DNA of 64,000 nucleotides from Chaetorhynchus papuensis (GCA_013396525.1 VWYX01000207.1:872180-936179); one strand, 5' to 3'. Shown: positions 23,901 to 35,800, numbered from the stretch's first letter. Made by a program: numbers and translations. Notes: generated by a model not told the origin, from the sequence alone.

Positions 23901-26900
23901 GTGTCTGAAGGGTTTGTATCTCACGTTGGTTGGCTTTTAAACTCAACGGCACTAAGGATGCATGTAAACTAAGCATTAGACACCAGAGGATCCACAGTAC
24001 AACAAACCAGTGATGTGGGATGCAGGTTTTCTGATATTTTCTACATCAGGAATGCTGGCGGAAGCCCCTGCACATTTGGCATTTCTGGGTCTACCATTCC
24101 CTACATGGAGTCTCAGGTATCTAATAAAAGCTGGGCTAACCATGGACTCTTCTTTGGAAGAATTAAGAGGCCTTTTGTTCTCCACTTAGCTACCTATTTT
24201 TTATTTTTTTTTTTAACTGCAAGAATGTAATACATCTAAGACCTCTAATTTGTTATGAAGTTTGGTTGAAATGGTTAAAACCCCTCAATGTGAAGATTGT
24301 CAGTAGGGAAACAGAGACAATGACTCAGTGTGTCTGAGTGAACCTCTTTCCTCAAGGGAGGATTGTTTTTGTCTGAGAAAAGCTCTCATGGCATAAGTTA
24401 TGACATTTTGCAGCCTGCTGATTGCAAGTCTGGAAGGTTTCTACTGAAGTTGCAGGTACCTGGATCCAGGCCCCAGTTTTGAGCCGGACACTCACGCAAA
24501 GTGCTGCCTGGCGCTTTCAGATTTTTGGTATCTGAAATGTGGCTGCCCTCACCCCTTTTGCCAACTGAATGAATTTTAGCCCCTTTAAAAGTCTTTAGCT
24601 TTTCCTAATCCCTGTTATGAAAACTCTGGATATTCTGTTTATCCTGCTGCACTCTCGGTCTCACTGCAATTGGCTCCTTATCCAGAGCCTAAGCAAAACA
24701 AGCTTAAAAGAGCAGCAGAATCTCTTAGGGGTTGAATCTTCCCTGCTCTGACATAAGCCAGGAGTAACTCTGTTCAACATCAGTTTCAAAGAGTTCTTGG
24801 TAGGGACATGCAACCTAAAAATACTGGGGACGGAGATAAATCTGGACAGCTTTTAATTGGGATCAGGATTGAGTGGCTGCAGCCTCTCCGGTAGTGCGGA
24901 GGAGGAGGAGGCTTAAGACTCCAGTTTGTCCACTTGAAGTGATCTGGAACATTATTACAACACCTGGGATCAAATATATCTCAGATATTTTCATCTGTCC
25001 TTTCTAGGCATTTATACTCTGTTCCTTCCCGTGTGATCTAAGGGTTAATTAATAGTGTGGCTGCTGTGAGTTCTGTTTCCTTCAGGAGCAAATCTGAGCT
25101 GCTTGTTTTCCCCTGGAGACAGAGCGGTTGAAGTTCACTATTTCATGTTGATATGTATCTGCCAAATAACACCTTGTTGAAACAACACTTATATCACAAG
25201 AAAAGTCCCCTTTTCACTTACAGTATACTTAGACAATTTCTGAAAGAGTAACACTGATAGAACAGTGTTGCTCTACCAGGTTGTGCAGCCCAGCTCCTCC
25301 AAGCACTTTCCCTGAATGTCAGCTGGGATCTGGGGAGTGAGCTTGAATTACGCCTTGGAAAAAAGGAACATTCTCTGTTACTTTACAGGCTTGGCTTACT
25401 TTGGTCTTTCTCAGTGTTTAACTCTTGGTCCTGTCATATTTGAGTGACTTTTTCAGGAGCTTTTTGGCTCAAGTGACTCAGCTGTATTGACAATTCTCTC
25501 TCCCTTCCCCTCCAGCCACCCCACTGAAAGAAAACCCTAATTTCCCCACAGCAAACCTCACTGTCATCATGTTATGCATTGTTCTGCTTCAGGGTGACCA
25601 AAAAACAAGTCAGAGGCAAATCTGACTAATCTCCCCTGGAACTGTGAAACCAGTGAAAAAAAATTTCAGTTGGGTACAATTTCAGCATTGTACCCATGGG
25701 CCAGCTATAGATTTCAAAGTGCCTTCAGAGCTACCCGAAGATTGTGTTGCAGTCATTAACATCACTGATATTGTTGCCTGAAATAGTTGCTTTATGCTGC
25801 AGTGCACAAAGAATTCCTTCTTATCCCATTGTTTTCAGAGGTTCTGTGTTTGGGACATTCCAGGACTGCTGTAAATTGGTTCAATTCTTCTCTGACATGT
25901 CACTCACTAAATGTTCAGGGAGCGTTTCTCTAATCCTGTCCAGATGAGCTGTGGATTCCAAGAGGTTTCTATTTTGGGTTTCAGGCTTCTGCCTGTATGC
26001 TACTGTTGGGCTCAAGTTCATTCAGAGGAATCCTATTAGTGGCTATGCAGATTTATTTCTTTCCTTCTTGCAGAATGTGAGCTGAAAGTGTTTGGTTTTG
26101 TTGATTGCTTTTCCTGTGGGGGGGAATCAATGTCCTTCCTTTGCATTTTTCAGAAACTGGAGTTCCATTCAGATGAATCAGGGATTGATTTTCATTAGTT
26201 TTCCATAGTGCTTGCATCCTCCTGCTACCAGTTTAACTCTGCAGGAAATTTTATTATCCCCAGTTCTTTAACAGCACCTTATTGGGACCCCAGAAAGGAT
26301 TGAAAACTCTCTGTGTTCACAGGGAAACACGCTGGGTTCATGATCAAACATGATCCAGAAGTATGAAATACTAACTGAATCAAACTTAAATGGAAATATC
26401 AGGCAATGAAGTATATTTGATCAACATGCTCTAACACAATACCTGCCCCCAGTTGTGTATATATCATCACTGGTTTCTTTCCATAAGCAGAGTTGTTTTG
26501 CAAAATTGTAGCTAAAATTATTCTTAATGTCATAGGAAAACAAGACATTTTTTGGCTGCCTTGAAAAAAAAACTAAGCAACTTCTTTTGTTAAACTTGGT
26601 CTGTGGAACAAAGATTTGGAATGGGAGGAGTGGGATGCTCTGAAGTCAGAGTTTGGCTATGGCAATTCTGGTGGAAATCCATCCAGATCCATCAAATGTC
26701 TCTGAAAATCTCATTTAAGGGTTGCTTACTAGGATTGAGGCACTTGATTTTCCCAGAGTGCCTCTGCATGGACCACAATCCAGCCCAGATCTACAGTGGA
26801 GGACCCTGATTTTCTCACCTCCCGTGTGGATCCATTTCAGTGACGTGGAATAGCTGAAAGTTTGTAATTATGATGCTTTAATTACTCGCCATCCCAGTAT

Positions 26901-29676
26901 CATACAGAGCACTGAAGGAAGCAGCCTCACAGTAATTCACCTTAATCTGATAGGGAGGATCCTGCCAACACAATGAAGGAAGAGACTGGAAGGAGAACTT
27001 GCAGGGTGTGTGGAAAACTTGTGTGGAGTACAGTGAGCTGGAACTCCAGGCTTTGAGATAGAAAAGGTGAGGGTGACCGGGGTGAAAAGTCTGATGGGAT
27101 CAGTGGAAGGCTCTGTGCTTGGTGTTACTGAGGAAAAAAAGGTCTGTAGCAGATAGAATTATCCCTGAATTATTCAGAGTGCTTTGGCTTCTCCTACTGT
27201 TTGTTTTCCTCCGATACTCAACATTGGGCTCTATTTATTTCTGGATCAGGGAGTGAATACTTCACAATCTTGTAGAACCTTCCATGATATCAATAACACT
27301 TGTATCCATGTATTTTTTTAAATATTAAAATATTTTATGATAGTTTACAATGTTCCTGTGAAGAGAGTGAAAGCAAAACTTGCCTCAAATTAAACCACCA
27401 TTTCAGATGCCCAGTTACTGATCCCTGTGGCCTGGTTTAGCAGGGATTACAAGATGTCAATTTAGGTTTAATATAATTAAATTTAAACAATAAAATAATT
27501 TCAGCAGCTTTAGAAAATGGCTTAAAGTTTTGAATAGTTAATAATAGTTTTGGGTACTTTAAAAGTTGCTCAAATCTTATTTTATGTCCTTTTAGTACAT
27601 TAAAAATTACCAAATATGTATATGCAATACCAGTCCAAATCAAGGACCAGAACAAATTACAGTGCTTTTTGTTCATCAGTTTGGAGTCTGAGGAGTAAGA
27701 ATGAGATTCCCAACATATTCTTGTTCATACTGGATGTTTCCCCTAAATCATCAGGCAAAAATGTACAAAAAGGGAGAGTGAGGAAAGATGACTCAGATTC
27801 TTTCTCATTTCCCTTATGGCTCTGATACAATCCCAAGGTGTTCCAGGAAAGGGAGGAAAATAACGCATTTTTTTCATTACAGCAATAGTTTTAAGAGCAA
27901 ATGAATCTTACATGCACTGCTCTCTGTTCTGGCTGAAAAAAACTCAAGTGACAATGTCAAGGAATAAGGCTGTGAATTAAGAAGAATTTTGGGAGGAAGT
28001 TAGAAGGCAGGGGACAGTGAGGTAGAGAATGTGGCCCAGAAATCAGAATCTGACTCCAAGTTCTGTTATCAGCTCTCCCAGCCACTTGCCTATCACTTTC
28101 CTTCCTTCAATCACCAGGTCTTATGGAGCCCACAAACTATAGAACAAAAATGTAAATAGTGTCTGGGAATAATGAAGAAAACCCCCCAAACCTTGAAAAA
28201 TAGTTCAAACCTGGATGAAACTTCATTATCAGAATTTTTTTTGAGACGAGGCAGTCATATTCAGATAGATGCTCATTTATTTATTCCATTAACTATATCA
28301 GAAACAAGGCTTTTTATTTTACTATGACAGATAGCCTCAGGAACTCTTTTCTCTGTTCATATAGATGTATCAGAGATGTCTTGTTGCTCATCATCAATTA
28401 AAATGCTGAAGTCAACTCCCCACTGCAGAAGACCACCATAAATCAACATTGTGAGTGAATGAGGTAGAAAAAAGTTACTGATTTCTTTTTCTTCACTTCA
28501 AAGTGAATTTGTAAAAGCAGCAAAGGTTCGTTCAAACTCTGAGGCACTAAATATTTGTGAAGAATAAGAATTGCAGTATTTTCCAAACAGCTTTAGAATA
28601 GCAAAAAACAGGTTGGAGGAAGGGTGGGAACTGGAAGACTTGCACAAGTACACATGTGCCAGTGATGCCTTTTGAGAGGAACTGGAGCCCTCAGCGTGAG
28701 ACAAGTTTGTTCTTCTCCGTCAGCAGTTTCTCTTCCCTCTTGCTTAGTTTAGAAAATGAATCTCCAACGTTTTGTTTTCTTTATGTCCAGAAATCAGACA
28801 ATGAAATCATAAGCACGTGGTCCATGAAAAGAGACGCTGACATGCAAGTACAGAGGAATGGGTTGCTCCTCCATCTCTGGAACTGCCTTACAAAGTTGAG
28901 ATATTTTCTCTATAGCCTGGAGTGCTCCTTCTGTATTAAGTCCTGGTCCTAAGGCTTGACTGGTTTTATTGCTAAATTATTAGAAGAGTTCCAGGGCTTA
29001 GGCTGACTACTACTCACCCAGACAATTCCTAGGACACAGTTCAAGACTTGACAAAGGCCAAGATGCTCTCCCAGTCAGCCTGTCTATGTCCAGCCACAGC
29101 TGCTTTCAGACTGTTCAACGTCTGGGATGGGACCATCTGGGCACACACAGGAGCAGCACAGTGATGACATTTACAAGGCTTTTAGAACCCACCTTCCTTG
29201 GGTCCTCATAGACCAAAAGAGTGAGAACACATGTAGACCCCAGACCTTTCTCTGGGGCGATTGCTACCCCTAGCACACCTCCCAGGATATTTCCTTGGCT
29301 GGAAATTGGTGCTCAGACATGCACTTCCTTCATGTCACTGACTGTAGTTATGAGGCGAAAGGAATTTATTTAAATTCACAAGGATGCAGACCTCCTTATC
29401 GCTCAGTGTAGGTGGAGATTCTTCCAAAAAGCACCATCAGAGGCAGGTGCTGAAACTGGGTGCTCAGCTTCAACCTTGGAAGCAGGTGTTTGTCTTCTCT
29501 TGGATGAGAGGGACCTTTTACAAAGGACAACCACCCAGAACAGACAGTGACAGCAGCCGTTTTTTACTGTTTCCAAAAAGTGGGTTTGTGGACACCAGAG
29601 CTCAGTGCATCTCCTGGTGAGTGGTCCTGGTGAGATATGGTATTTCCCATGTTTGGTGCACCCCAACAGGACTGGA
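20913..29676. other. Long gene-free, repeat-poor stretch
   Basis: About 8.8 kb without a recognisable exon, RNA gene or transposon. The longest open frame (135 codons at 22259-22666, plus strand) shows no known domain. AT-rich low-complexity sequence occurs at about 27300-27345 and 27460-27620. A GGAGGAGGAGGAGG purine run lies near 24897-24911. The scarcity of CR1 relative to the rest of the window is compatible with selection against insertions, but that is only inference. Confidence 0.5.
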
Positions 29677-29820
29677 AATCCTTTCAAGTATTCATGGCCA
29701 GGTTGGACAGGGCCAGAGCAACCTTATCTAATGGAAGGTGTCCCTGTGCTTGGCCCTGGGAGGGTGGTACCAGATGGTCTTTAAATTTCCTTCCAACCCA
29801 AGCCTTTCTATGTTTCTGTA
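29677..29820 (+). mobile_element. CR1 LINE 3'-terminal fragment
   Basis: Sense CR1 end of about 145 bp. It contains CATGGCCAGGTTGGACAGGG, the CCTTATCTAATGGAAGGTGT block, AGATGGTCTTTAAATTTCC, TTCCAACCCAAGCC and a worn tail TTCTATGTTTCTGT. The 5' side is truncated. Confidence 0.92.
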
Positions 29821-31025
29821 TAAACAATTAGTTGTACATGAGCTAGTTCTATGATGGAGGGCTAGACTACGTATTAGATGAATGGTAGTTGAAGCCTATT
29901 TTTACCAGTGGAACTTGAACATCTGACAGTTCTTACCATTTGAGAATTTGGCCTCTTCCCCCTTACTTTGTACATTAACTTTACTTAGCTGGTAGATTTT
30001 CCATGCTTAATAATTATAAATACATAAGCAGAAGTGTTTGTTTATGCTTGTTTAAGCAGGGAAGGAAGCATTTCAAAGAAAAAATATTTTAAGAGGGGCC
30101 TAACATCACTTCCACGTGAAGTCAGAGTTTGGAGTGAACTGGTGGAGCACACAGGAGGTGAGTGTCCAAGAGCAGTCAGGCAGCATCTGCAGCTTGTGCA
30201 TCGGTGGGAGATGAGGTCAGGTCTCTCCATACTGTCCTTACACCCTTTTCCTCACACCACATCTGACTCTGACTGACCAGAAGTGAGTGGAGGCAGGAAT
30301 AAGCCATAGGGAAAATGTTGAGACCCAGAAATAAGTCGGTCCCCTCCCTGAGCCAATGCCTATGTGTGGGCTGTGTGTTGCATATGTATTTTCTGTGGCA
30401 GACTTGGATTCCCTTGAGCTTGGCACATTCTGGTTAAGATGAACTCAGCATCCGAATGTTGACACAAAATCTGACTACACCATAGACCATGGCCCCACGC
30501 CACCTCCAGCTGGCCTGGAGCCGTGCTGGCATTGGCTTTGGTTGCTTGATTTAAGGCAGCTATAGGAGAGGGAAGGGCAAAGGGTGCCTGAGGTGGGTTT
30601 ACCTGGCATCCCAGCTGGAGGAAATAGCTTGCATTCTTCTGCAGAATGAGGGGAAAGGGATGAGTAGAGGGAAATAAAATAAATATGTCGGGCCAATGGT
30701 GTCATTAAAAAGAGGATGTATCACGTTTACCGTGAGAGCATGTGACTCAGACATCCAGACACGGACATTCCTGCAGAGCCCTGAATGCACACATGGAGCT
30801 GAATTTTTTTGGCTTCCCAGAATGGTTTAATTTTATGATTCTGTGACTCATTAGAAAAAGCAAAGTCCATAGACATGCTGCATCATGGCCCAGTAAACAC
30901 CAGTTACTGCTGGGGACACACAGGGACAAAGGAGCAAGTGAGGGATGGATGGAGGGGAGACCAAAGGAACAAGACTTTCAGCTTCTTGCTCCCCCTTTAC
31001 TCTCCTAGTGGTTTTGTAAACATGT
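29821..31025. other. Gene-free sequence
   Basis: No gene or confident repeat was recognised. A possible CR1 tail-like scrap near 30817-30850 was considered and rejected. The open frames are short (at most 81 codons) and overlap on both strands. Confidence 0.5.
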
Positions 31026-31064
31026 TTCTCTCTCTAACCTTTTTTTTTAATTTTTTTTTTTTTC
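31026..31064 (+). repeat. T-rich low-complexity tract
   Basis: CTCTCTCTAACC is followed by T9, AA and T13. It ends in CAAG, giving a polypyrimidine run with few interruptions. No splice-site context was recognised downstream. Confidence 0.8.
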
Positions 31065-31341
31065 AAGATTGGAGTGGAGAGGTTAACAGAGGTCATGTTA
31101 GTTTAAAAAATTATGGTTAACCTTACAAGCTGGGTTGCCTTAGGTCACGGCGATACAATTCCCCTCCCTTCTCCTGTGCAGCGGTGGTTCACAGGCATTC
31201 CTCCAACATGGGGAAGGACAGGGCCTGCCAAGGCTATGAGCAATGCAGAACAGACTTACCTGTTTTTATGCACTGCTTAACTAATTATTTTAAAAAGAAA
31301 CAGCCAAGTTGGAACAACTACCTTTTTCTTCGAGAAGGAAC

Positions 31342-31414
31342 ATTTTCCCCCTTTCCCTTTTCCCCACATCCCCCTTCTTTCCTCCTCCCCCCCCTTGTTT
31401 TTTTTTTCCCCTCC
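31342..31414 (+). repeat. Long polypyrimidine (homopurine on minus strand) tract
   Basis: About 70 nt composed almost entirely of C and T, interrupted by ACA near 31357 and a G near 31397. It includes a C8 run (31387-31394) followed shortly by a T10 run. Overlapping open frames on the minus strand are Lys/Gly-rich by composition and are artefacts of this tract. Confidence 0.88.
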
Positions 31415-32420
31415 GTTGCTTGACTTGGCATTTGAAACAGGTTCTGGATATCTGACACCTCTTGAAAGTGTAGTTTGGCAAACAGGAATCGAGCTGAGCT
31501 CCAAAAGGGCCCTGCACAGGGCTCACTGTGAAAACACCTGGGTGTCTCTTATGCCTCTAAGAACCAGTCCTGCTTCTGTAGAAATAACAGCTGCCCTCTC
31601 CCTTCCCCCAGCCCCTGCCCTCCCTTCAAAAATTAAAAAAGAAATTGAAATGCTGGCACTGTTTTTTGTAAAAAAAACAGGTGGTTGGAAGGCGCTGCGG
31701 AAGGGGGTGAAGGACATCTCCACACCGGCGCACAAAGATCCTGTGCAGAGAGGGTTTTGATTGCAGCACATACATCTGCAATTCGTTTTCCCAAGCTCAG
31801 GACAAATTAAGAATCTTCCAGCAATTAGGGGAGAAAAGCTTCAAAGTGCAATCAGCAGTTCTTGAAAGAATTTGTGCTGGGCTTTGAGGGAGGCTAATCC
31901 TGCTGCCCGCGCCGGGCTCCTCTCTGCAGTGTGCATTTTCCAAGGCCAAAATTTTGGCCTGCTTTTCAGTCACACCATATAAAATAACAAACACGCAGTC
32001 TAAGGAAAACAATTTTTAAGACACAGTGGAACCCACTTTAATGAAGAAAACTGTTAAATGCATAAAACCCCCATGTGCCAATGGATAAATGTGCTGGAAG
32101 TGTGAACTGTTAAACCAACAAAATTGTTAACACATCATACTGCTGGGCAAAAAAATAAAATAAAAAAAATATAAAAAGGGAGTGAAACGGTTTTCTAACA
32201 TGCAACCCACTTTGCCTTTATTGTTCACATTCCTGCTGACATAAAGTTTCCTGATTTGTCCCCTGGGCCCAGAAATATGGCAAATGTGGGAGCATTAATT
32301 GTATTTGCCCCCTTTAAACTGCCCTCCCTGCTTTTCAGCTCACAGTGGCCAAGAATAGCTTCATGGAATGGGGAGGGTTTGCCCTTTTTTATTCAAGGTG
32401 ATGAGTGAACAAGTTCACAT
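31415..32420. other. Gene-free sequence with an enhancer-like block (about 31.7-32.03 kb)
   Basis: No exon was recognised. The interval around 31700-32030 combines local CpG, a TAATCC bicoid-type core (31894-31899) and an 18-bp perfect palindrome at 31943-31960. An A-rich patch lies near 32150-32178. The 121-codon open frame at 31395-31760 starts inside the pyrimidine tract and shows no domain. Confidence 0.5.
31943..31960. repeat. 18-bp perfect palindrome
   Basis: The sequence AGGCCAAAATTTTGGCCT is identical to its reverse complement, centred between 31951 and 31952. It lies in a non-repetitive block with raised CpG. It could be a dimeric protein-binding site (TTGGC half sites resemble NFI half sites, though NFI spacing is normally different) or chance. 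Confidence 0.95.
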
Positions 32421-32497
32421 GGGTTTTGTTGGTTTTTTTTTTTTTGTTGTTGTTTTGTTTTTGTTTCGGTTTTTTTTGTTGGTTTGGGTTTTTTTAA
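32421..32497 (+). repeat. G/T-only low-complexity tract
   Basis: About 77 nt made almost only of T and G, with one C near 32467. TTTTG and GTTG units predominate, with T13 and T8 runs. It looks like a degenerate (TTTTG)n microsatellite. Confidence 0.88.
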
Positions 32498-34643
32498 CTG
32501 GTAAAAAACTTTAAACTATGCCTGAATGTCTTTTCCCTATATCTGTGGGGAAAATCAGGACTGGTTCTGTGTTTGCTGTTTCTTAAAACTCTGAAGTCCC
32601 TCCATATCCCTGATTTTCCTTGGGACTGATGCTGAAATGAGGCTGTTCCTGTGGCCTTCCTGCTCCCTTCGAAGAGCTCTCACTGAGTAAAAACCTGATC
32701 TCGTGAGAGCCCCAAAGGCAACTGCTTTGATAAGTGTCCAACCCTGTGGCTGTGCTGGCAGGGAGGGGCCTGGATGCCTGCCTCGCTCCGAAACATGAGA
32801 AACAAAAAATCAGTCCATTGAATTTATCTTCATCCGACTCCTAAATTACACACTCTTCACAGATTTCTTTTCCACAGGTGGTCAGAATTTTCCACCAAAA
32901 CCTGATTTCCACAAACAGCGGGCTTCTGTCACAAATGAAGATTTTCCCTGGAAAGAAAAGATTTTAAAGAATGCACTGACTTTATTTACTGAGCACTGAA
33001 AGTTTTTTATCAAAAAACTTTTCCAAAACCAGAAAAATGGTCTGCAGAATGGAATAGGTCAATGTTTCTTGCTTTTATATTTCCTTAAGTGAGAAAGCAA
33101 GAAAAAGTCATAGCAAATTTGAATAAAAATTAAAAAGTCATTAAAAATACTTTCATTATTGAAAAAAGAGTTTAAAATCATTTCCATTTCATAAAATTAT
33201 TCTTAAATTCATGGCATCTGCATGGAACAGCTGTTCAGCTAAGATCTGTTCTGCTCTTTGACTTTCCCAGGGGCATTTTAGGTGCTGGTCTGTGCATACA
33301 GGTATGAAAGTACATGATGACTAAACCCCAACCCTGAACAGTGACAATGAGGAGTTTATTCCTACAGTTCAGAATGTTCTTGTTTCTCATCACTTTTCTG
33401 TGTCCCTTGCAAAAGAACATGAGGTCGTGCCTGGCTTGAGAATGGCTCCTCTTTTTCTTGGCACTTGCTGATTTTGCTTCTTAGACTGATGTTTACAAAG
33501 AAATTCCAGTCCCCTGAGGGCTGCTAAATATGTATTGCTCAGCAGAACCTCCTCAGGGTAGGTTTGCACCTCCAATGTGCTTGGATCTCTTGCTCTTAAG
33601 AGTGCTCAGTGGCTGTGTCACCACTTTACACACCAGATAAGCTTAAACCAGACTCAAGTTTTCTCATAGTTAAGCAGTTAAGCAAAAGTGTTAAGTTATG
33701 TGTTGCAAAAAAAAAAAAAAAAAAAAAGGTAGAGCAGCAAGACTGCAACAGAGTAACATAATCCCTAAGACCTAACGCTTAAAAAAAAAAAAGTGACCTT
33801 TTCAATGTTAGACATTTGGGGAATCCCTGGGGCCCTTTCACAGCAGGTCTGAGGTCAGCCCAGCTGCTTCTCACCTGGAAGGTGCAGTTTTCTGAAGCAC
33901 ACTGAGATCTACTTCTTTTATTCCGGTTGCAACTGAAGATCATCAGGGTGTCACTGTAACAAAATCATCACCAGCAATGCATAGGCTGCTGTCATGACCT
34001 CCACTCTGCCGTTGCCAAGGTGCATTTTTAAATTCCTCTGCTAATTAATTTCTGTGACACCAGTTTTGGCATCTCCTGATGTTTATGAGAATGCAGGTAA
34101 AGTGTTGTTTCAGAGTCATTGGAGCCTGACTGTGAAATGAGCCCCTTGAGATGTCTGGGTGCTCATGGGAGCTCTCTTTCTGCAAAGAAACCATGAGACT
34201 GTCCTGCTCCCCCTTCCCAGGCTGGCTGTGATGCCTCTGATCTAACTTCAGCAACCAAAAAATCAAGTGTCCAGTCTAGTTCATAAACCAAAAAGTCAGG
34301 TGTCAAGTCGAATTACTTGGTCCAGCCCCCCTTTTTCAGAAGAGGGAGGTGGGGGTCTGTCTATCCCCATCCTGAAGGATGAATCCTACTTTTGCCATTG
34401 GCTTATGGCCTTCTTCAAGGCTCCCACACAACATCTGGTTTCCTACCAGTGGAAATGTTATCTTTTCATAATTGCCCGATCTGAGGTATCCTGGTGCATT
34501 TCCACAGAGACCACCCACAATTACTGGGCACAGTGTTAGGGTGGGAGATTTTAACTCTTTTTTTATACCATTTATAACGTGTTGGGCTGCCATGGGGGTT
34601 TCAAAGAAGCATCCCTGTGATCTGCAGAGGTCATCTTGTTACT
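32498..34643. other. Gene-free sequence
   Basis: No gene was recognised. The stretch holds two A-runs, A21 at 33707-33727 and A12 at 33781-33792, and an AT-rich patch at 33110-33200. No processed-pseudogene body was recognised upstream of the A21 run. Confidence 0.5.
33707..33727. repeat. Poly(A) run, A21
   Basis: Twenty-one consecutive A residues. It could be a microsatellite or the tail of an unrecognised retro-insertion. I see no target-site duplication that decides between them. Confidence 0.95.
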
Positions 34644-34677
34644 GAATGAGTTAATGTCCTCTCTGTACAAAATGGGG
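34644..34677 (+). mobile_element. MIR-like SINE, left part (interrupted)
   Basis: GAGTTAATGTCCTCTCTGTA followed by CAAAATGGGG resembles the MIR-family core TTAACCTCTCTGT..AAAATGGGG. It stops exactly where an antisense CR1 begins. The matching MIR 3' end resumes at about 34812. The assignment rests on the two halves together and is moderate. Confidence 0.5.
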
Positions 34678-34811
34678 AAAATCATAGAAATTCTGGGCTG
34701 GAAAGAGCATCAAAATATTCCACTGCTTTGTGGCAGGGTCAGGAAATCTGGTTTATTCCTGACAGATGTCTGTATAATCTGTTCTTAAAGCCCTCCAAAG
34801 CCTTCCATAGT
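34678..34811 (-). mobile_element. CR1 LINE 3' fragment inside a MIR-like SINE
   Basis: Antisense CR1 of an older subfamily. AAAATCATAGAAATTCTGGG is followed by GGAAAGAGCATC, then CTTTGTGGCAGGGTCAGG, CCTGACAGATGTCTGTATAA and TCTGTTCTTAAAGCCCTCCA. The GACAGATGTTTGT and TGTTCTTAAA blocks are characteristic of the 3' region of certain CR1 groups. The copy is 5'-truncated, and its flanks read as two parts of a SINE. Confidence 0.8.
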
Positions 34812-34876
34812 AAATCACTTTGAGATCTAAAGGTGAAAAATGCTATGTAAGACCTGAATATTGTTATTATTATTAA
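34812..34876 (+). mobile_element. MIR-like SINE, right part (3' end)
   Basis: AAATCACTTTGAGATCTAAA, then GGTGAAAAATGCTATGTAAG and a TTATTATTATTAA end. This matches in order the 3' end of the amniote MIR type (GCTTTGAGATC, GATGAAA.GCGCTATATAAG, terminal TTATTATTATT). Confidence 0.72.
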
Positions 34877-35150
34877 CAGTAGTGTTGTTCAGAGGACAGC
34901 TTAGCAGCATGGTCCCAGCTGGCATTTTAAAAAAGAGCCCAGAAGGAACGAGTTAGTGAATTGCGCCAGTCCTGGTGGAAGTGCTGAGCCAGCACTGCTG
35001 GTGCTCCTGCCTGCTGTTGGATCAGTCTGAAATTAAACTCCACAGCCTTTGCCTGTGTCCAAGTACTGCCAAAGGTTACCATATTACAGGGCTGGATTGC
35101 TCTGCCAAAGCCACCGGTGCCATTCCTAAGTGATCCTCATTGTGAAGAGA

Positions 35151-35800
35151 ATCTCAGAATCACAGAATATGCTGAGCTGGAAGGTACCCACAAGGACCAT
35201 CGAGTCCAAGTCCTGGCCCTGCACAGGACTATCCCCAAGAATCCCACCATATACCTGAGAGCATTGTCCAAACACTTCTGGAGCTCTGTCAGGCTGGTGC
35301 TGTGACCACTGCCCTGGGGAGCCTGTTCCAGTGCTCAACCACCCTCTGGGTGAAGAAACTTTTCCTAATGTCCACCCTAAACATCCCCTGACACAACTTC
35401 AGACCATACCCTCGGGTCCTGTCACTGTCATCAGAGAGATGAGATCAGTGCCTGCCCCTCCTCTTCCCCTCATGAGGAAGTTGTAACTGCAATGAGGTCT
35501 CCCCTCAGTGTCCTCCAGGCTGAACAGACCAAGTGACCTCAGACATTCCTCACACAGCTTCCCCTCAGGGCCCTTCACCATCGTCGTGGCCCTCCTTTGG
35601 ATGCTCTCCAACAGTTCATTATCTTTTTTATATTGTGGCGACCAAAACTGCCCCCAGGACTTGATGTGAGGCCTCCTCAGCCCAGAGCAGAGCAGGACAA
35701 TCCCCTCCCTTGCCCAGCTGGTGATGCTGTGCCTGATGTACCCCAGGACATGGATGTCCCTCCTGGCTGCCAGGGCACTGCTGACTCGTATTTGGTCCCA
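35151..35800 (-). mobile_element. CR1 LINE 3' part with decayed ORF2 C-terminus
   Basis: An antisense CR1 of about 650 bp, one of the two longest in the window. The tail (CAGAATCACAGAATATGCTG) lies at 35155-35174. Upstream in element orientation, the minus-strand frame at 35399-35953 still reads recognisable ORF2 C-terminal peptide: ALAARRD, then REGIVLLCSGLRRPH, QFWSPQYKKD, LLESIQRRAT and LFSLEDTEG. These match the conserved region after the reverse-transcriptase domain of CR1 ORF2. The frame ends prematurely at 35399, and further ORF2 sequence continues out of frame. The upstream limit is uncertain and could reach about 35930. It encodes no functional protein. Confidence 0.93.

Noticed and set aside
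28035..28105. Possible MIR-like segment (AGCTCTCCCAGCCACTTGCC)
   Set aside because: Only one short block resembles the MIR core and the adjacent GTGACCTTGG part is absent.
30817..30850. CR1-tail-like scrap (CAGAATGGTTT ... TTTATGATTCTGTGA)
   Set aside because: It has only about 34 bp of low-information similarity, with sense and antisense tail features mixed, so it is not callable.
32421..32497. Interstitial telomeric repeat
   Set aside because: The tract is G/T-rich but has no TTAGGG units.
33600..33727. Processed pseudogene ending in A21
   Set aside because: No recognisable transcript body and no flanking target duplication were found, so the run is listed as a simple poly(A) run.
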